Of a DNA stretch of 64,000 bases, positions 10,039 through 18,678 are shown in pieces. The notes beneath the pieces were generated by a model. That model was given only the letters and a program-made list of their open reading frames with translations. It made no database searches and was not told the origin of the DNA. The stretch is from positions 1,922,001-1,986,000 of the forward strand of contig NZ_CP046535.1 in the NCBI RefSeq assembly GCF_009739515.1, read 5' to 3'. Numbering within the stretch: position 1 is the first letter of the stretch; each line of letters opens with the position of its first letter. This DNA is from Sphingomonas profundi. Its GTDB lineage: Bacteria; Pseudomonadota; Alphaproteobacteria; Sphingomonadales; Sphingomonadaceae. A program made the translations under genes and the position numbers.

Positions 10039-10081
10039 GCATCGTGACCCTGCCTGACCCCGCCCGCATGATCGCCCCCGC

Positions 10082-10645
10082 ATGAACAAGGCGGACGTCC
10101 GGCGCGATCTGCGCGCCCGCCGTGCCGCGCTGGTGGCCGATCCGGCGTTCAAGGCGGATCTGCTGATCCACACGCTGTTCGTCGCCGATCACGTCACGCG
10201 CCGCTTCGGCGATGCCCGCATCGTCTCCGGCTACGTCTCGGACGGCGAGGAGGTGGATGCGATCCCGATCCTGTTCGCCGCCATCGATCGCGGGCTGGAG
10301 GTCGCCCTGCCCCACGTCACCGCGCGCGAGGCGCCGATGCGCTTCCTGCGGTGGACGCCGGGCGACCCGCTGGTGCCGGGCGCCTTCGGCCTCCTCCAGC
10401 CGCGCAGCGACGCGCCGGAGGTATCGCCCGATCTGGTGCTGGCGCCGCTCGTCGGCTTCGATCGCGGCCTCTCTCGTATCGGCCAGGGCGCCGGCTTCTA
10501 CGACCGCGCGTTCGCCCGCCTGCCCGCCGCCCGCCGCATCGGCCTGGCGTGGAGCGTGCAGGAGGTGGAGCGCCTGCCGCTCGATCCTTGGGACGTGCCA
10601 CTTAACGGCATCGCAACCGAGCGCGAGTGGATCGGCCCGGCATGA
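10082..10645 (+). CDS. fau: 5-formyltetrahydrofolate cyclo-ligase
   Basis: A 187-residue enzyme (5-FTHF cyclo-ligase, YgfA/MTHFS family) that uses ATP to convert 5-formyl-THF to 5,10-methenyl-THF. Seen are the N-terminal KADVRRDLRARR, the central GDPLVPGAFGLLQP with the usual PLVP-like segment, and the signature region GLSRIGQGAGFYDRAFARL (family GxRxGxGxGYYDR). Its place after zapA and 6S RNA is the classical ssrS-ygfA arrangement, in which ygfA may be processed from the 6S transcript. Confidence 0.92.
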   Translation: MNKADVRRDLRARRAALVADPAFKADLLIHTLFVADHVTRRFGDARIVSGYVSDGEEVDAIPILFAAIDRGLEVALPHVTAREAPMRFLRWTPGDPLVPGAFGLLQPRSDAPEVSPDLVLAPLVGFDRGLSRIGQGAGFYDRAFARLPAARRIGLAWSVQEVERLPLDPWDVPLNGIATEREWIGPA

Positions 10646-10863
10646 CGCAACCGGCCGAGCCCAGCTGGCGCAAGCCGTTCGGCATGTTCCTGATCCTGCT
10701 GCTGATCGCGGTGTGGGCGGCGCTGGTGCTGCTCGCCTCGCCGTGGATCGAGCGGTTGCATCCGCTGGCGCAGGCGGCCGTCTACCTGTTCGCCGGCATC
10801 GTCTGGATCACGCCGCTGAAGCCGCTGCTGCGCTGGATGGAAACGGGCGTCTGGCGGGACTGA
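10642..10863 (+). CDS. DUF2842 small membrane protein
   Basis: A 73-residue protein with two hydrophobic helices (about residues 14-33 and 42-59) and the DUF2842 signatures WRKPFGMFLILLLIAVWA and ITPLKPLLRWME. Its ATG overlaps the fau stop by 4 nt, so it is translated from the same message. Function is unknown; the family is found in alphaproteobacteria at this position. Confidence 0.85.
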   Translation: MTQPAEPSWRKPFGMFLILLLIAVWAALVLLASPWIERLHPLAQAAVYLFAGIVWITPLKPLLRWMETGVWRD

Positions 10864-11007
10864 CCGCGCCCGCCCGCTGACTGCGCCCGCCCGCCGCGCC
10901 CTGCCAAGAACTTCCTCCTGCGCGGCAACATTTCCTCCGCCGCTTCCGCATCGCCGCGCGTTGGTGGCATCCCTACCTACTGGCGATCCACAGCACGGAG
11001 GCCCGCG

Positions 11008-12099
11008 ATGCCGTCACTCTTCGATCCGATCCAGCTGGGCGCCATCGCGGCGCCGAACCGCATCCTCATGGCACCGCTCACGCGCGGTCGCGCCACCCGC
11101 GCGCATGTGCCGACGCCGATCATGGCCGAATATTACACGCAGCGCGCCAGCGCCGGGCTGATCATCACCGAAGCGACCGGCATCAGCCAGGAGGGGCTCG
11201 GCTGGCCCTATGCGCCGGGCATCTGGTCCGACGAGCAGGTGGAGGCGTGGAAGCCGATCGTGGAGAGCGTGCACCGGGCGGGCGGACGCATCGCCGTGCA
11301 GCTGTGGCACATGGGCCGCATCGTCCACCCAAGCTTCCTCGGCGGCGCGCAGCCGGTCTCCTCCTCCGCCACCACCGCGCCGGACGCGGCCCACACCTAT
11401 GACGGCAAGCAGCCCTATGCGGAGGCGCGGCCGCTGCGGCTGGACGAGTTCCCGCGTCTGCTGGACGATTATGCCGCCGCCGCGCGCAATGCCCAGGCCG
11501 CCGGCTTCGACGGGGTCGAGCTGCACGCCGCCAATGGCTATTTGATCGACCAGTTTCTGCGCGACAATTCCAACTTCCGCGACGATGCCTATGGCGGCCC
11601 GATCGAGAACCGCATCCGCCTGCTGGACGAGGTGACGCGGCGTCTGGTCGACGTGCTAGGCGCCGGGCGGGTCGGCGTGCGCCTCTCACCGAACGGCGAC
11701 ACGCAGGGCGTGAACGACAGCGATCCGGAGGCGCTGTTCGCCGCCGCAGGCGCGGCGCTGGACCGGATCGGCATCGCCTATCTGGAACTGCGCGAGCCCG
11801 GCCTGGACGGCACCTTCGGCAAGGCGGACCGGCCGCCCGTGCATCCGGTGATCCGCCGGGCTTTCAAGGGGCCGCTGATCCTGAACTCCGACTATGATTC
11901 GGCGCGCGGACAGGCGGCGCTGGACGCGGGCGAGGCCGATGCGATCGCTTTCGGCCGCACCTTCCTCGCCAATCCCGATCTGCCGCATCGCTTCGCCGAG
12001 GGTCTGCCGCTGAACAAGGACGATCCGCGCACCTGGTACAGCCAAGGCGAGGAAGGCTACACCGACTATCCGACTGCTGCAGAAGCGGTGGCCGCCTGA
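11008..12099 (+). CDS. Alkene reductase, Old Yellow Enzyme family
   Basis: A 363-residue FMN-dependent TIM-barrel ene-reductase (NemA/OYE class) that reduces activated C=C bonds with NAD(P)H, and in relatives nitrate esters. Motifs seen: IQLGAIAAPNRILMAPLTRGRA (FMN phosphate end), VQLWHMGRI, the substrate pair in ELHAANGYLIDQFLRD (His and Asn), DAYGGPIENR and the C-terminal AIAFGRTFLANPDL. CGGAGG precedes the ATG. It stands alone, with a hairpin after the stop. Confidence 0.92.
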   Translation: MPSLFDPIQLGAIAAPNRILMAPLTRGRATRAHVPTPIMAEYYTQRASAGLIITEATGISQEGLGWPYAPGIWSDEQVEAWKPIVESVHRAGGRIAVQLWHMGRIVHPSFLGGAQPVSSSATTAPDAAHTYDGKQPYAEARPLRLDEFPRLLDDYAAAARNAQAAGFDGVELHAANGYLIDQFLRDNSNFRDDAYGGPIENRIRLLDEVTRRLVDVLGAGRVGVRLSPNGDTQGVNDSDPEALFAAAGAALDRIGIAYLELREPGLDGTFGKADRPPVHPVIRRAFKGPLILNSDYDSARGQAALDAGEADAIAFGRTFLANPDLPHRFAEGLPLNKDDPRTWYSQGEEGYTDYPTAAEAVAA

Positions 12100-12107
12100 C
12101 GGACCCG

Positions 12108-12128
12108 GCGGAGGCACGGCGCCTCCGC
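12108..12128 (+). terminator. Hairpin after the ene-reductase gene
   Basis: GCGGAGGC (12108-12115) pairs with GCCTCCGC (12121-12128) across a 5-nt loop, 8 nt after the stop. There is no U-tract, as is common in high-GC genomes, so it is a probable rather than certain terminator. Confidence 0.5.
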
Positions 12129-12203
12129 CCGGTCGAACCGATGCGAACGCCTGTGCGGATGGGTTCCTCGCGGTCGCCCGCCGGCCCCTGCGATGGCCGG
12201 GAA

Positions 12204-12280
<77 letters not shown>

Positions 12281-12368
12281 TTGGAAGCGAGGGCCGCCAA
12301 CTAGGGGAGGCGTTTCGGGCTGTCAAGCGAGGCGCGCACGCCTTTGCCTCATGTGTGCGGATCGCTGC

Positions 12369-13475
12369 CTACGCATGCGGATCGCTCGGCGTCGGCGCCG
12401 TCAACGTGCCCTCGTCGAACAGGAAGCCGGCGATGTCCGGCTTGCCGGCGGCATCCAGCACCGTCTTCAGGATGATCAGCAGCGGCACCGCCAGCAGCGC
12501 GCCCGTAGTGCCCCACACCCAGCCCCAGTAGCTGAGCGCCACCAGAATCAGCAGCGGATTGATCGTCAGCCGCTTGCCCACCACCATCGGCGTGAAGGCG
12601 TTGGCCTCGATCAGGTGGATGCCGATGAAGATGGCCGCTGGCAGGAACGCGTACCAGATGTCGGCGAAGGTCATCAGCCCGCCCAGCGCCAGCAGCAGCG
12701 CCGCGGCGATCGGGCCGAGATACGGCACGTAGTTGAGCAGCGCGACGAGCCCGCCCCACATCAGCGGCGTGGGCATGCCCACCGCCCACATCGCCGCCGC
12801 CACGGCGCAGCCCATCGCCAGGTTGATGAGGGTGATCGTGCCGAGATAGGCGGAGGTCGCGTCCACCATCTCCTGGATCACGCGTGCCGTCGTCATCGCC
12901 GAGGAGAAGGAGGAGCGGCTCTGGATCGTCCGCCGGCGCATCCGCGTCCATCCGGCCAGGAAGAAGTAGATCAGCAGGATCGCAAAGAAGCCCTGCACCA
13001 GCGCGTGCGGCGCCGACGTCGCGACCAGATCGAGCAGCGAGTTGGGCGTCTCAACCGCGACCGTCGTCGGCGCCTTGGCCGGCGAGCGGGCTAGCAGCCG
13101 GGCGGTGTCGTCGATGAACCGCTCGATACTGGCATAGATCTGGATCAGCGGCGCCAGATTGCTGCGGACCTGGCCGATGCGATCGGGCAGCAGCGCGAAC
13201 CACTCGGTCGCCGGCACCAGGATGGAGGCGACCGCCACGTTCGCGGCGGCCAGGAACATGATGACGCAGCTGACCGCCGCCAGGCCGGAGGGGATGCCGC
13301 GCCGCTCCAGCCACTCCAGCATCGGCACCAGCGCGATGGCGATCACGAGCGCGCCCGTGACCGGCAGGAAGAACTCCGCACCCGTCCGCAGCGCGAACGG
13401 AAGCGCAAGCAGCAGGCCGAGCCCGGCGATCAGCGTGAGCGAGGCGAGCAGGCGATTGCGGTGGAAATCGGTCAC
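12369..13475 (-). CDS. AI-2E family transporter (PerM/YdiK-like)
   Basis: A 368-residue polytopic inner-membrane protein of the AI-2E transporter (UPF0118) family. Hydrophobic segments lie near residues 10-45 and 60-80, and a further set fills the C-terminal half, including VPYLGPIAAALLLALGGL and HLIEANAFTPMVVGKRLTINP, which are family hallmarks. Some members export autoinducer-2, others act as Na+/H+ antiporters; the substrate here is unknown. The GTG at 13475 has no Shine-Dalgarno. Upstream, in frame, AGGGAGG lies 5 nt before an ATC at 13562, which would add 29 Pro/Ala-rich residues, so a non-AUG start is possible. Confidence 0.87.
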   Translation of the reverse strand: MTDFHRNRLLASLTLIAGLGLLLALPFALRTGAEFFLPVTGALVIAIALVPMLEWLERRGIPSGLAAVSCVIMFLAAANVAVASILVPATEWFALLPDRIGQVRSNLAPLIQIYASIERFIDDTARLLARSPAKAPTTVAVETPNSLLDLVATSAPHALVQGFFAILLIYFFLAGWTRMRRRTIQSRSSFSSAMTTARVIQEMVDATSAYLGTITLINLAMGCAVAAAMWAVGMPTPLMWGGLVALLNYVPYLGPIAAALLLALGGLMTFADIWYAFLPAAIFIGIHLIEANAFTPMVVGKRLTINPLLILVALSYWGWVWGTTGALLAVPLLIILKTVLDAAGKPDIAGFLFDEGTLTAPTPSDPHA

Positions 13476-13925
13476 AGGGTCGGGTCGAACCGGCTCGGCC
13501 GCGGGCGGCGGCGCGCGGACGGGGGCCGGCGAGGGTTCGATCTCTGCATCCGCGTGGTTGATGGCGACCTCCCTGGATCATCCAGCGTAATCCACGCCGC
13601 GCGATTCGGACAGCGAAAGCGGCGACGTGGCAGCGAGTCGCCGACCCGCTGTCGCGGCGTTCGGCGGCAACCTGCGGTCGCCGCGACGAGCCGACGCTTC
13701 GCCGCGATGGTTCCATAGCGGGATTTCGGCCCGCCCCAGCCGAGCAACGATTCGTCGTAGTCCGGTTGTATGCTGCGGTGCACCAGCCTCAAGGACGGGC
13801 CGTTCCGGTCGTTGGCAGGGGAAGCACGAGGCTCCCGACCCATCAGGCAAGACGTGGAAGTGAAGCTCCGCCCGATTTCGTTCGTGGGGGTGGGGACCGG
13901 CTTTTGCGCACAAGAAGGTTGTAGA
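13476..13925. other. Gene-free interval upstream of the SleB-type hydrolase
   Basis: These 450 bases between divergent genes hold no frame with recognisable homology. The first 90 bases may be translated as the N-terminus of the AI-2E transporter if its ATC start is used. The remainder should carry two divergent promoters. I see no repeats or RNA gene. Confidence 0.4.
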
Positions 13926-14513
13926 ATGTCGCTTTCCGGGCACACCAGGCTCCTCGCGGCCGGCGCTCTCATCGCCGTCACCGTGTTTCCGGCGACGTTC
14001 TTCGCCTCGGACGCCCTGCTCGCCGCGACCTTCTCGACCGATACGCCGCAGCCCACCCTCGCCCTCGACGACGCCGCCCTGCAGGCGGACGACGACATGG
14101 ATGTGGTGCGCGACGCCGATACCCCGCAGACCGCCGCCTCCGACGAGATCGATGCCGAGCTGGAGTGCATGGCCAAGGTTGTGCTGCACGAGGCCGGCAA
14201 CCAGCCACGCGCGGGGCAGCTCGCCGTCGCCCAGCTGATCGTCAACCGGATGGAATCGGGCCGCTTCGCCGATACGGCGTGCGGCGTAGTGAACCAGCCC
14301 GGCCAGTTCTTCCAGACGGCCAGCTACAATCCCCGCCGCGATACCGATGCCTGGGCCGCGGCGGTCGAGGTTTCGCGCGAGGCGCAGGCGCGGCAGACGG
14401 CGGACGTGGCGCCCGGCGCGATGTTCTTCCGCGCAGCCTACGCCGCCCCCACCGGCTTCTTCCGCACCCGCACCCGCGTCGTCACACTCGGCGACCACGT
14501 CTTCTACCGCTGA
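13926..14513 (+). CDS. Cell wall hydrolase, SleB/Hydrolase_2 family
   Basis: A 195-residue protein with a hydrophobic N-terminus (about 8-35) acting as signal or anchor, an acidic linker (ALDDAALQADDDMDV), then a Hydrolase_2 (SleB/CwlJ-like) domain from about residue 78. The catalytic Glu is expected in VVLHEAGNQPRAGQ, followed by AVAQLIVNRMESGRFADTACGVV and QFFQT. These enzymes are peptidoglycan lytic transglycosylase-like hydrolases. AAGG precedes the ATG at 13926. The frame extends upstream to 13770 without homology. Confidence 0.88.
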   Translation: MSLSGHTRLLAAGALIAVTVFPATFFASDALLAATFSTDTPQPTLALDDAALQADDDMDVVRDADTPQTAASDEIDAELECMAKVVLHEAGNQPRAGQLAVAQLIVNRMESGRFADTACGVVNQPGQFFQTASYNPRRDTDAWAAAVEVSREAQARQTADVAPGAMFFRAAYAAPTGFFRTRTRVVTLGDHVFYR

Positions 14514-14535
14514 GGCGGCCGGCCTCGCCCCCGCT

Positions 14536-16308
14536 TCACAGCGAGCGGCACATGCCCTGCGTGGCGCGCGTGCAGTGGAAGGTGCCGCGACCGGGAATGT
14601 CCTTCAGCCCGAAGCGCACGGAGCTGTCATAGTCGGCGCGATCGATGCCGGGCTTCGGATCGGGGTGGACGCCGAAACCGCAGCCGTAGACGCGGAAGCC
14701 GCCGATCGCGCCCAGATCGCGAATGCCTTGCCGGGCGTCGCAGGCGCGCTCCACCGCGCGATCGCCCTCGCGCGTGCCGATCGGGCCGCTGCTCTCGCGG
14801 GCGGGGCCGTAGCAGCGGCTCTCGCGCTCGCTGGTGTCGGTCGATAGCTGACACACTACGATGCCCTCCGGCCAGGCGATCACCTCGTCGGCACGCCCGG
14901 CCAGCGCGCGCTTGGGGGGAACGGGTTCGGCGGTGGCGCTCTGGCCGCATTCCTTGGCACTGCCCGTCTCGCAGGCGCGGACGCGAGCGCGCCACTTTGC
15001 CTCCTCGCCGGCAAAACGATCGAGCTCGCGCTGATAGGCTTCGCGCTGGAGGCGAACCTTGTCCTCCACCGCCGCCACCTGGAGGCGATATTTCTCCTGC
15101 GCCGCCCGGTTCTGCTCGGCGATGGCATCGTTGTGCGCCTGAATGCCCTGGTTCAGCGCGCTGACGGCGGAACTCTCGGCGGGAACGACCGGCGTCGCGT
15201 TCACGGTGGCCGGCGGCGGATCGACGCCGCTGCGCGGCAATGTGGGCAGGGCCGAGAAGGACACCGTCTGCACCAGCGGCTGCGGCCGCGACGGCGGCAC
15301 CGCCACCGGCTCTATCCGCGGGATCGCGCTGGAGAGGCGGCGGACGTTCTGCTCCGCGATCCTGACGAAGCGGCCGTTCGGGAATTGCGTGCTATACTCC
15401 TCGAACGCCTCTCGCGTGTTCGCCCGCAACGCGCCCTTCCAGGCGAGCGCGTCGAGTGCCGCGACATCGAGGAACAGGCGCGGCTCGCCGGGACGCGCGG
15501 CCGGCGCCAGGCGCGGCTGCGGCGCCAGGTAGACGAGCATCGCGCTGATGCTTGAGCTGACGAACGGCCGCTGCTCGCCGCCGGTCGCCGCCAGCACGTC
15601 GTCGCGCACGGCATTGCCCAGCAGCTGCACCGGCAGGTCGATCTGTTGCAGCCGGCGGGAGAGCGAGACGGCGAAGGGCGAGTTGATGCGCATCCCGTCG
15701 TTCGCCGTCTGCCCCGGCGCGGCGGCGAAGATCACCAGATAGTCGTCGACCGCGATCTCGCCGAGCCCGCGCACCATCCCGCGCGTCGCGCGCGGCCAGC
15801 GGCGCGCGAAGGGCGTGTTGCGGCAGGCATCGAGCACCACCAGCCGCACCTTGGCGCCGGCCACCGCCTCCATCACCCGATCGAGGTCGATCGCCTCGTA
15901 GGCCAGGTCGAAATTGCTCTGCAATGTGGCGTCCACCGGGATCAGCCAGTTGTGGCCGCCATCCTCCACGCCGTGCCCGGCATAGTAGATCATCGCCACC
16001 TTGGCGCCGGCCGCCTGCGCGCGAAACGCCCGCAGCGCCCGCTCGAACCCGCCGCGATCGAGGTCGGAGGCGACCGTAACCGAATCGAACGCTACCTTGC
16101 GCAGCGCATCGGCGACGATGCCGGCATCCGCTATCGGGTTAAGCAGCGGGCCGACCGACGCGTAATTGCCGTTGCCGATCACCAGCGCCACGCGCCGCTC
16201 TCCGGCCTCGGGGCCGGCGGCGACATCGCTATTCGCCTGCGCGGACGCCGATCCGGCACCGAACAACACGGCGATCAACAAGATCAGCAGCGCCCCCTGC
16301 CGGATCAT
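14536..16308 (-). CDS. Caspase-fold (peptidase C14) secreted protein
   Basis: A 590-residue protein with a signal peptide (about 1-24) and a caspase-like C14 domain (about 36-265). The dyad is intact: His112 in MIYYAGHGVED and Cys162 in VVLDACRNTPF. It continues with a Pro-rich linker, a predicted coiled coil (about 405-465: repeated EQNRAAQEKYRL, REAYQRELDRF type) and a Cys-containing C-terminal region of unknown fold. Bacterial metacaspase/orthocaspase-like proteins cleave after Arg/Lys, but the targets of such exported members are mostly unknown. It is convergent with the SleB gene (22 nt apart). Confidence 0.87.
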   Translation of the reverse strand: MIRQGALLILLIAVLFGAGSASAQANSDVAAGPEAGERRVALVIGNGNYASVGPLLNPIADAGIVADALRKVAFDSVTVASDLDRGGFERALRAFRAQAAGAKVAMIYYAGHGVEDGGHNWLIPVDATLQSNFDLAYEAIDLDRVMEAVAGAKVRLVVLDACRNTPFARRWPRATRGMVRGLGEIAVDDYLVIFAAAPGQTANDGMRINSPFAVSLSRRLQQIDLPVQLLGNAVRDDVLAATGGEQRPFVSSSISAMLVYLAPQPRLAPAARPGEPRLFLDVAALDALAWKGALRANTREAFEEYSTQFPNGRFVRIAEQNVRRLSSAIPRIEPVAVPPSRPQPLVQTVSFSALPTLPRSGVDPPPATVNATPVVPAESSAVSALNQGIQAHNDAIAEQNRAAQEKYRLQVAAVEDKVRLQREAYQRELDRFAGEEAKWRARVRACETGSAKECGQSATAEPVPPKRALAGRADEVIAWPEGIVVCQLSTDTSERESRCYGPARESSGPIGTREGDRAVERACDARQGIRDLGAIGGFRVYGCGFGVHPDPKPGIDRADYDSSVRFGLKDIPGRGTFHCTRATQGMCRSL

Positions 16309-16557
16309 TGCTCAGCCCCCATCTGCGATGATCTTCCGCGATAGGAACCGTTGCCTATCGAGAACTGTGGAGTCAACAGCCCGCAGCGCTGCCCGTACGA
16401 TCCGGCGCCGCGGCAGTCCGAGTGCTGGAAGCCGCCCTTCTGCTTCATTTGCGCTGCCATCGGCGTTCCGCTATAGCGCGGCGCAAACGCCCCGCTCGCG
16501 TGCCGCCGGCCGGCGCGTGTTCGGGGCGCTGCTCTTTTACGCCTGAGAGGCTTGCCC

Positions 16558-17337
16558 ATGTCCCGCCGCCGCCAGATCTACGAAGGCAAGGCCAAGATCC
16601 TGTACGAAGGGCCGGAGCCCGGCACCCTGATCCAGTATTTCAAGGACGATGCGACCGCGTTCAACGCGCAGAAGAAGGGCACGATCTCCGGCAAGGGCGT
16701 GCTCAACAACCGCATTTCCGAGCATGTCTTCACCCTGCTCGGCAATATCGGCGTGCCGACTCACTTCATCCGCCGGCTGAACATGCGCGAACAGCTGATC
16801 CGCCAAGCCGAGATCATCCCGATCGAGGTGGTCGTTCGCAACGTCGCCGCCGGCTCGATCGTCAAGCGTCTGGGGCTCGAGGAGGGCAGCCAGCTGCCGC
16901 GCACGATCATCGAATATTATTACAAGGACGACGCGCTCGGCGATCCGATGGTGGCGGACGAGCATATCGCCTGCTTCGGCTGGGCCAGCCAGGACGAGAT
17001 GCACGACATCGCCGACATGGCGATCCGGGTGAACGACTTCCTCACCGGGCTGTTCGCCGGCATCGGCATCCGCCTGGTCGATTTCAAGCTGGAGTTCGGC
17101 CGCATCTACGATAACGACTACAGCCGCGTGATCCTGGCCGACGAGATCAGCCCGGACGGTTGCCGCCTGTGGGACATGGTTTCCGGCGAGAAGCTGGACA
17201 AGGATCGCTTCCGCCTGGATCTGGGCGGCGAGGTGGAGGCCTATCAGGAGATTGCGCGCCGGCTGGGCCTGCTGCCGGAAGGCGACACCACGGTGCTGGA
17301 CATGGAAAAGCACCGCAAGAGCCGCATCAAGAAGTAG
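16558..17337 (+). CDS. purC: Phosphoribosylaminoimidazole-succinocarboxamide synthase
   Basis: A 259-residue SAICAR synthetase that joins CAIR and aspartate with ATP in purine synthesis. Family segments: [70 protein letters not shown] and [19 protein letters not shown] precedes the ATG at 16558; an in-frame TTG at 16552 is less likely. purS and purQ follow only after a 4-kb interruption by the surface-lipoprotein locus. Confidence 0.96.
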   Translation: MSRRRQIYEGKAKILYEGPEPGTLIQYFKDDATAFNAQKKGTISGKGVLNNRISEHVFTLLGNIGVPTHFIRRLNMREQLIRQAEIIPIEVVVRNVAAGSIVKRLGLEEGSQLPRTIIEYYYKDDALGDPMVADEHIACFGWASQDEMHDIADMAIRVNDFLTGLFAGIGIRLVDFKLEFGRIYDNDYSRVILADEISPDGCRLWDMVSGEKLDKDRFRLDLGGEVEAYQEIARRLGLLPEGDTTVLDMEKHRKSRIKK

Positions 17338-17348
17338 GCCGCAACCAG

Positions 17349-17397
17349 GCCAAGCAGAAGGGGCGTGCCGCCTGTCGGCGCGCCCCTTCTGCTTGGC
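17349..17397 (+). terminator. Strong hairpin after purC
   Basis: GCCAAGCAGAAGGGGCG (17349-17365) and CGCCCCTTCTGCTTGGC (17381-17397) are exact 17-base reverse complements with a 15-nt loop that can itself pair in part. It begins 12 nt after the purC stop. There is no long U-tract. It probably ends the purC transcript before the lipoprotein gene. Confidence 0.75.
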
Positions 17398-17487
17398 GCA
17401 GGCACGCGGCGGCCGGGCCGTTTAAACCGGCCTTAACCCTTTTTGGCTACCTCCCCCTCGCAACGAAGGTCTTGGGGGTTTGGTCTG

Positions 17488-18642
17488 ATGCGCAAGTTGA
17501 TCGCGATGCTTCCGTTCGCGGCGGTAGCGGCCTGCAGCGGCGGCGGCCCCGAATCGGTCGGCAGCATCGCGCCGGCCGGATCCGGCGCGGTGAGCGTCTC
17601 GGCCGGCAACGGCAGCGGTGTCTCCGCCGGCAACGGCACCGGCAGCAACAGCGCCAACACCGCCACCAGCTTCCTCTCCGTCACCGGCGAGAAATCCTTC
17701 GATCTGCTCGGCGGCGCGCAGTCGCTGAAGGTGGACACGGGGACTGGCGCCACACTCTACGCCGGCAACGCCACCACCGTTCGCGCGCCAAGCGGCACCG
17801 TCTCCTATAATCCGCGCGACGGCATCTTCACCGTCACCCTGGCCGACACGAAGGCCATCGTCTCGTCGAACCTGCGCTTTCAGGATCCGGGCCACCGCAT
17901 CGATTTCACCTCCGCCGGCAGCCCGCAGTTCGGCGTGCCGGATCTCCAGGGCTTTAACTATCTGGAGAGCATAGGCAGCACGCCGAACGACACCTACACC
18001 TTCTTCTACCAGCGGCCCGGCACCAGCACGATCTACGTCTCTCTTGCCGGCTACGTCCGCAACAACACGCCCGCGAGCGGCACGACCGACACGTTCGAGC
18101 GCGGCGCCTTCGTGTTCGGCGACCAGACCCTGCGCAGCCAGATACCGGCCTCGGGCGCTGGCACCTACAAGGGCGGCTTCGTCGCCTCGATGGTGAACGC
18201 GCCGGGCACCCAAGCGTCGGCCTTCCAGTGGATCCAAGGCAGCAGCGCGCTGTCCGTCGATTTCGGCAAGAGCACGGTCAGCCTGTCGCTGAGCGGCACC
18301 GTCAACGCGCCGAACACCGGCAGCGATCTGGCGTCCAGCCCGCTCGCCATCGCCGCCGGCTCCACCTTCAACGCCACCGGCACGGCGACCATCGATCTGG
18401 TGAAGACCAGCGGCTTCACCGGCCAGTTCCAGTCGGCCGGCTTCACCGACGCCGCCGGCAAGACCACCGCGGTCGATTTCGCCGCGATTTCGCCCGGCTC
18501 CAGCACGGCAGGCGCCAGCTCCATCGACGGCGCCTTCTATGGGCCGGACGCGGTGAACGTCGGCGGCAGCCTGCGCATCGTCGGCGGCATCCCGAACCAG
18601 CGGGTCGACATCCTCGGCGCCTTCACCGGCGCGAAGCAGTAA
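17488..18642 (+). CDS. TbpB-like surface lipoprotein, probable Slam substrate
   Basis: A 384-residue lipoprotein: MRKLIAMLPFAAVAAC ends in a lipobox with Cys16. A Gly/Ser/Asn-rich low-complexity linker follows (about 17-66), then beta-rich sequence. The C-terminal third resembles the barrel of transferrin-binding-protein-B-like proteins, with short beta strands (STVSLSLSGTVN, TATIDLVKTSGFTGQF) and the family-typical SIDGAFYGPDAVNVGG. TbpB-like lipoproteins sit on the outer face of the outer membrane and bind host or environmental metal carriers; the ligand is unknown here. The next gene encodes a Slam-type translocon, which supports surface display. An imperfect palindrome lies at 17416-17432. 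Confidence 0.82.
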   Translation: MRKLIAMLPFAAVAACSGGGPESVGSIAPAGSGAVSVSAGNGSGVSAGNGTGSNSANTATSFLSVTGEKSFDLLGGAQSLKVDTGTGATLYAGNATTVRAPSGTVSYNPRDGIFTVTLADTKAIVSSNLRFQDPGHRIDFTSAGSPQFGVPDLQGFNYLESIGSTPNDTYTFFYQRPGTSTIYVSLAGYVRNNTPASGTTDTFERGAFVFGDQTLRSQIPASGAGTYKGGFVASMVNAPGTQASAFQWIQGSSALSVDFGKSTVSLSLSGTVNAPNTGSDLASSPLAIAAGSTFNATGTATIDLVKTSGFTGQFQSAGFTDAAGKTTAVDFAAISPGSSTAGASSIDGAFYGPDAVNVGGSLRIVGGIPNQRVDILGAFTGAKQ

Positions 18643-18678
18643 GGCGGGCGACGGGCGCGGAAGGCGGGACGAAGGCCG

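Noticed and set aside
16305-16557. Minus-strand frame of 84 codons between the caspase-fold gene and purC
   Set aside because: No ribosome site, atypical composition and it covers the purC promoter and start; no family pattern.
17416-17432. Imperfect palindrome GGCCGTTTAAACCGGCC upstream of the lipoprotein gene as a Fur/Zur site
   Set aside because: Single copy, imperfect symmetry and no match to the AT-rich Fur or Zur consensus; could be a chance feature or part of a promoter.
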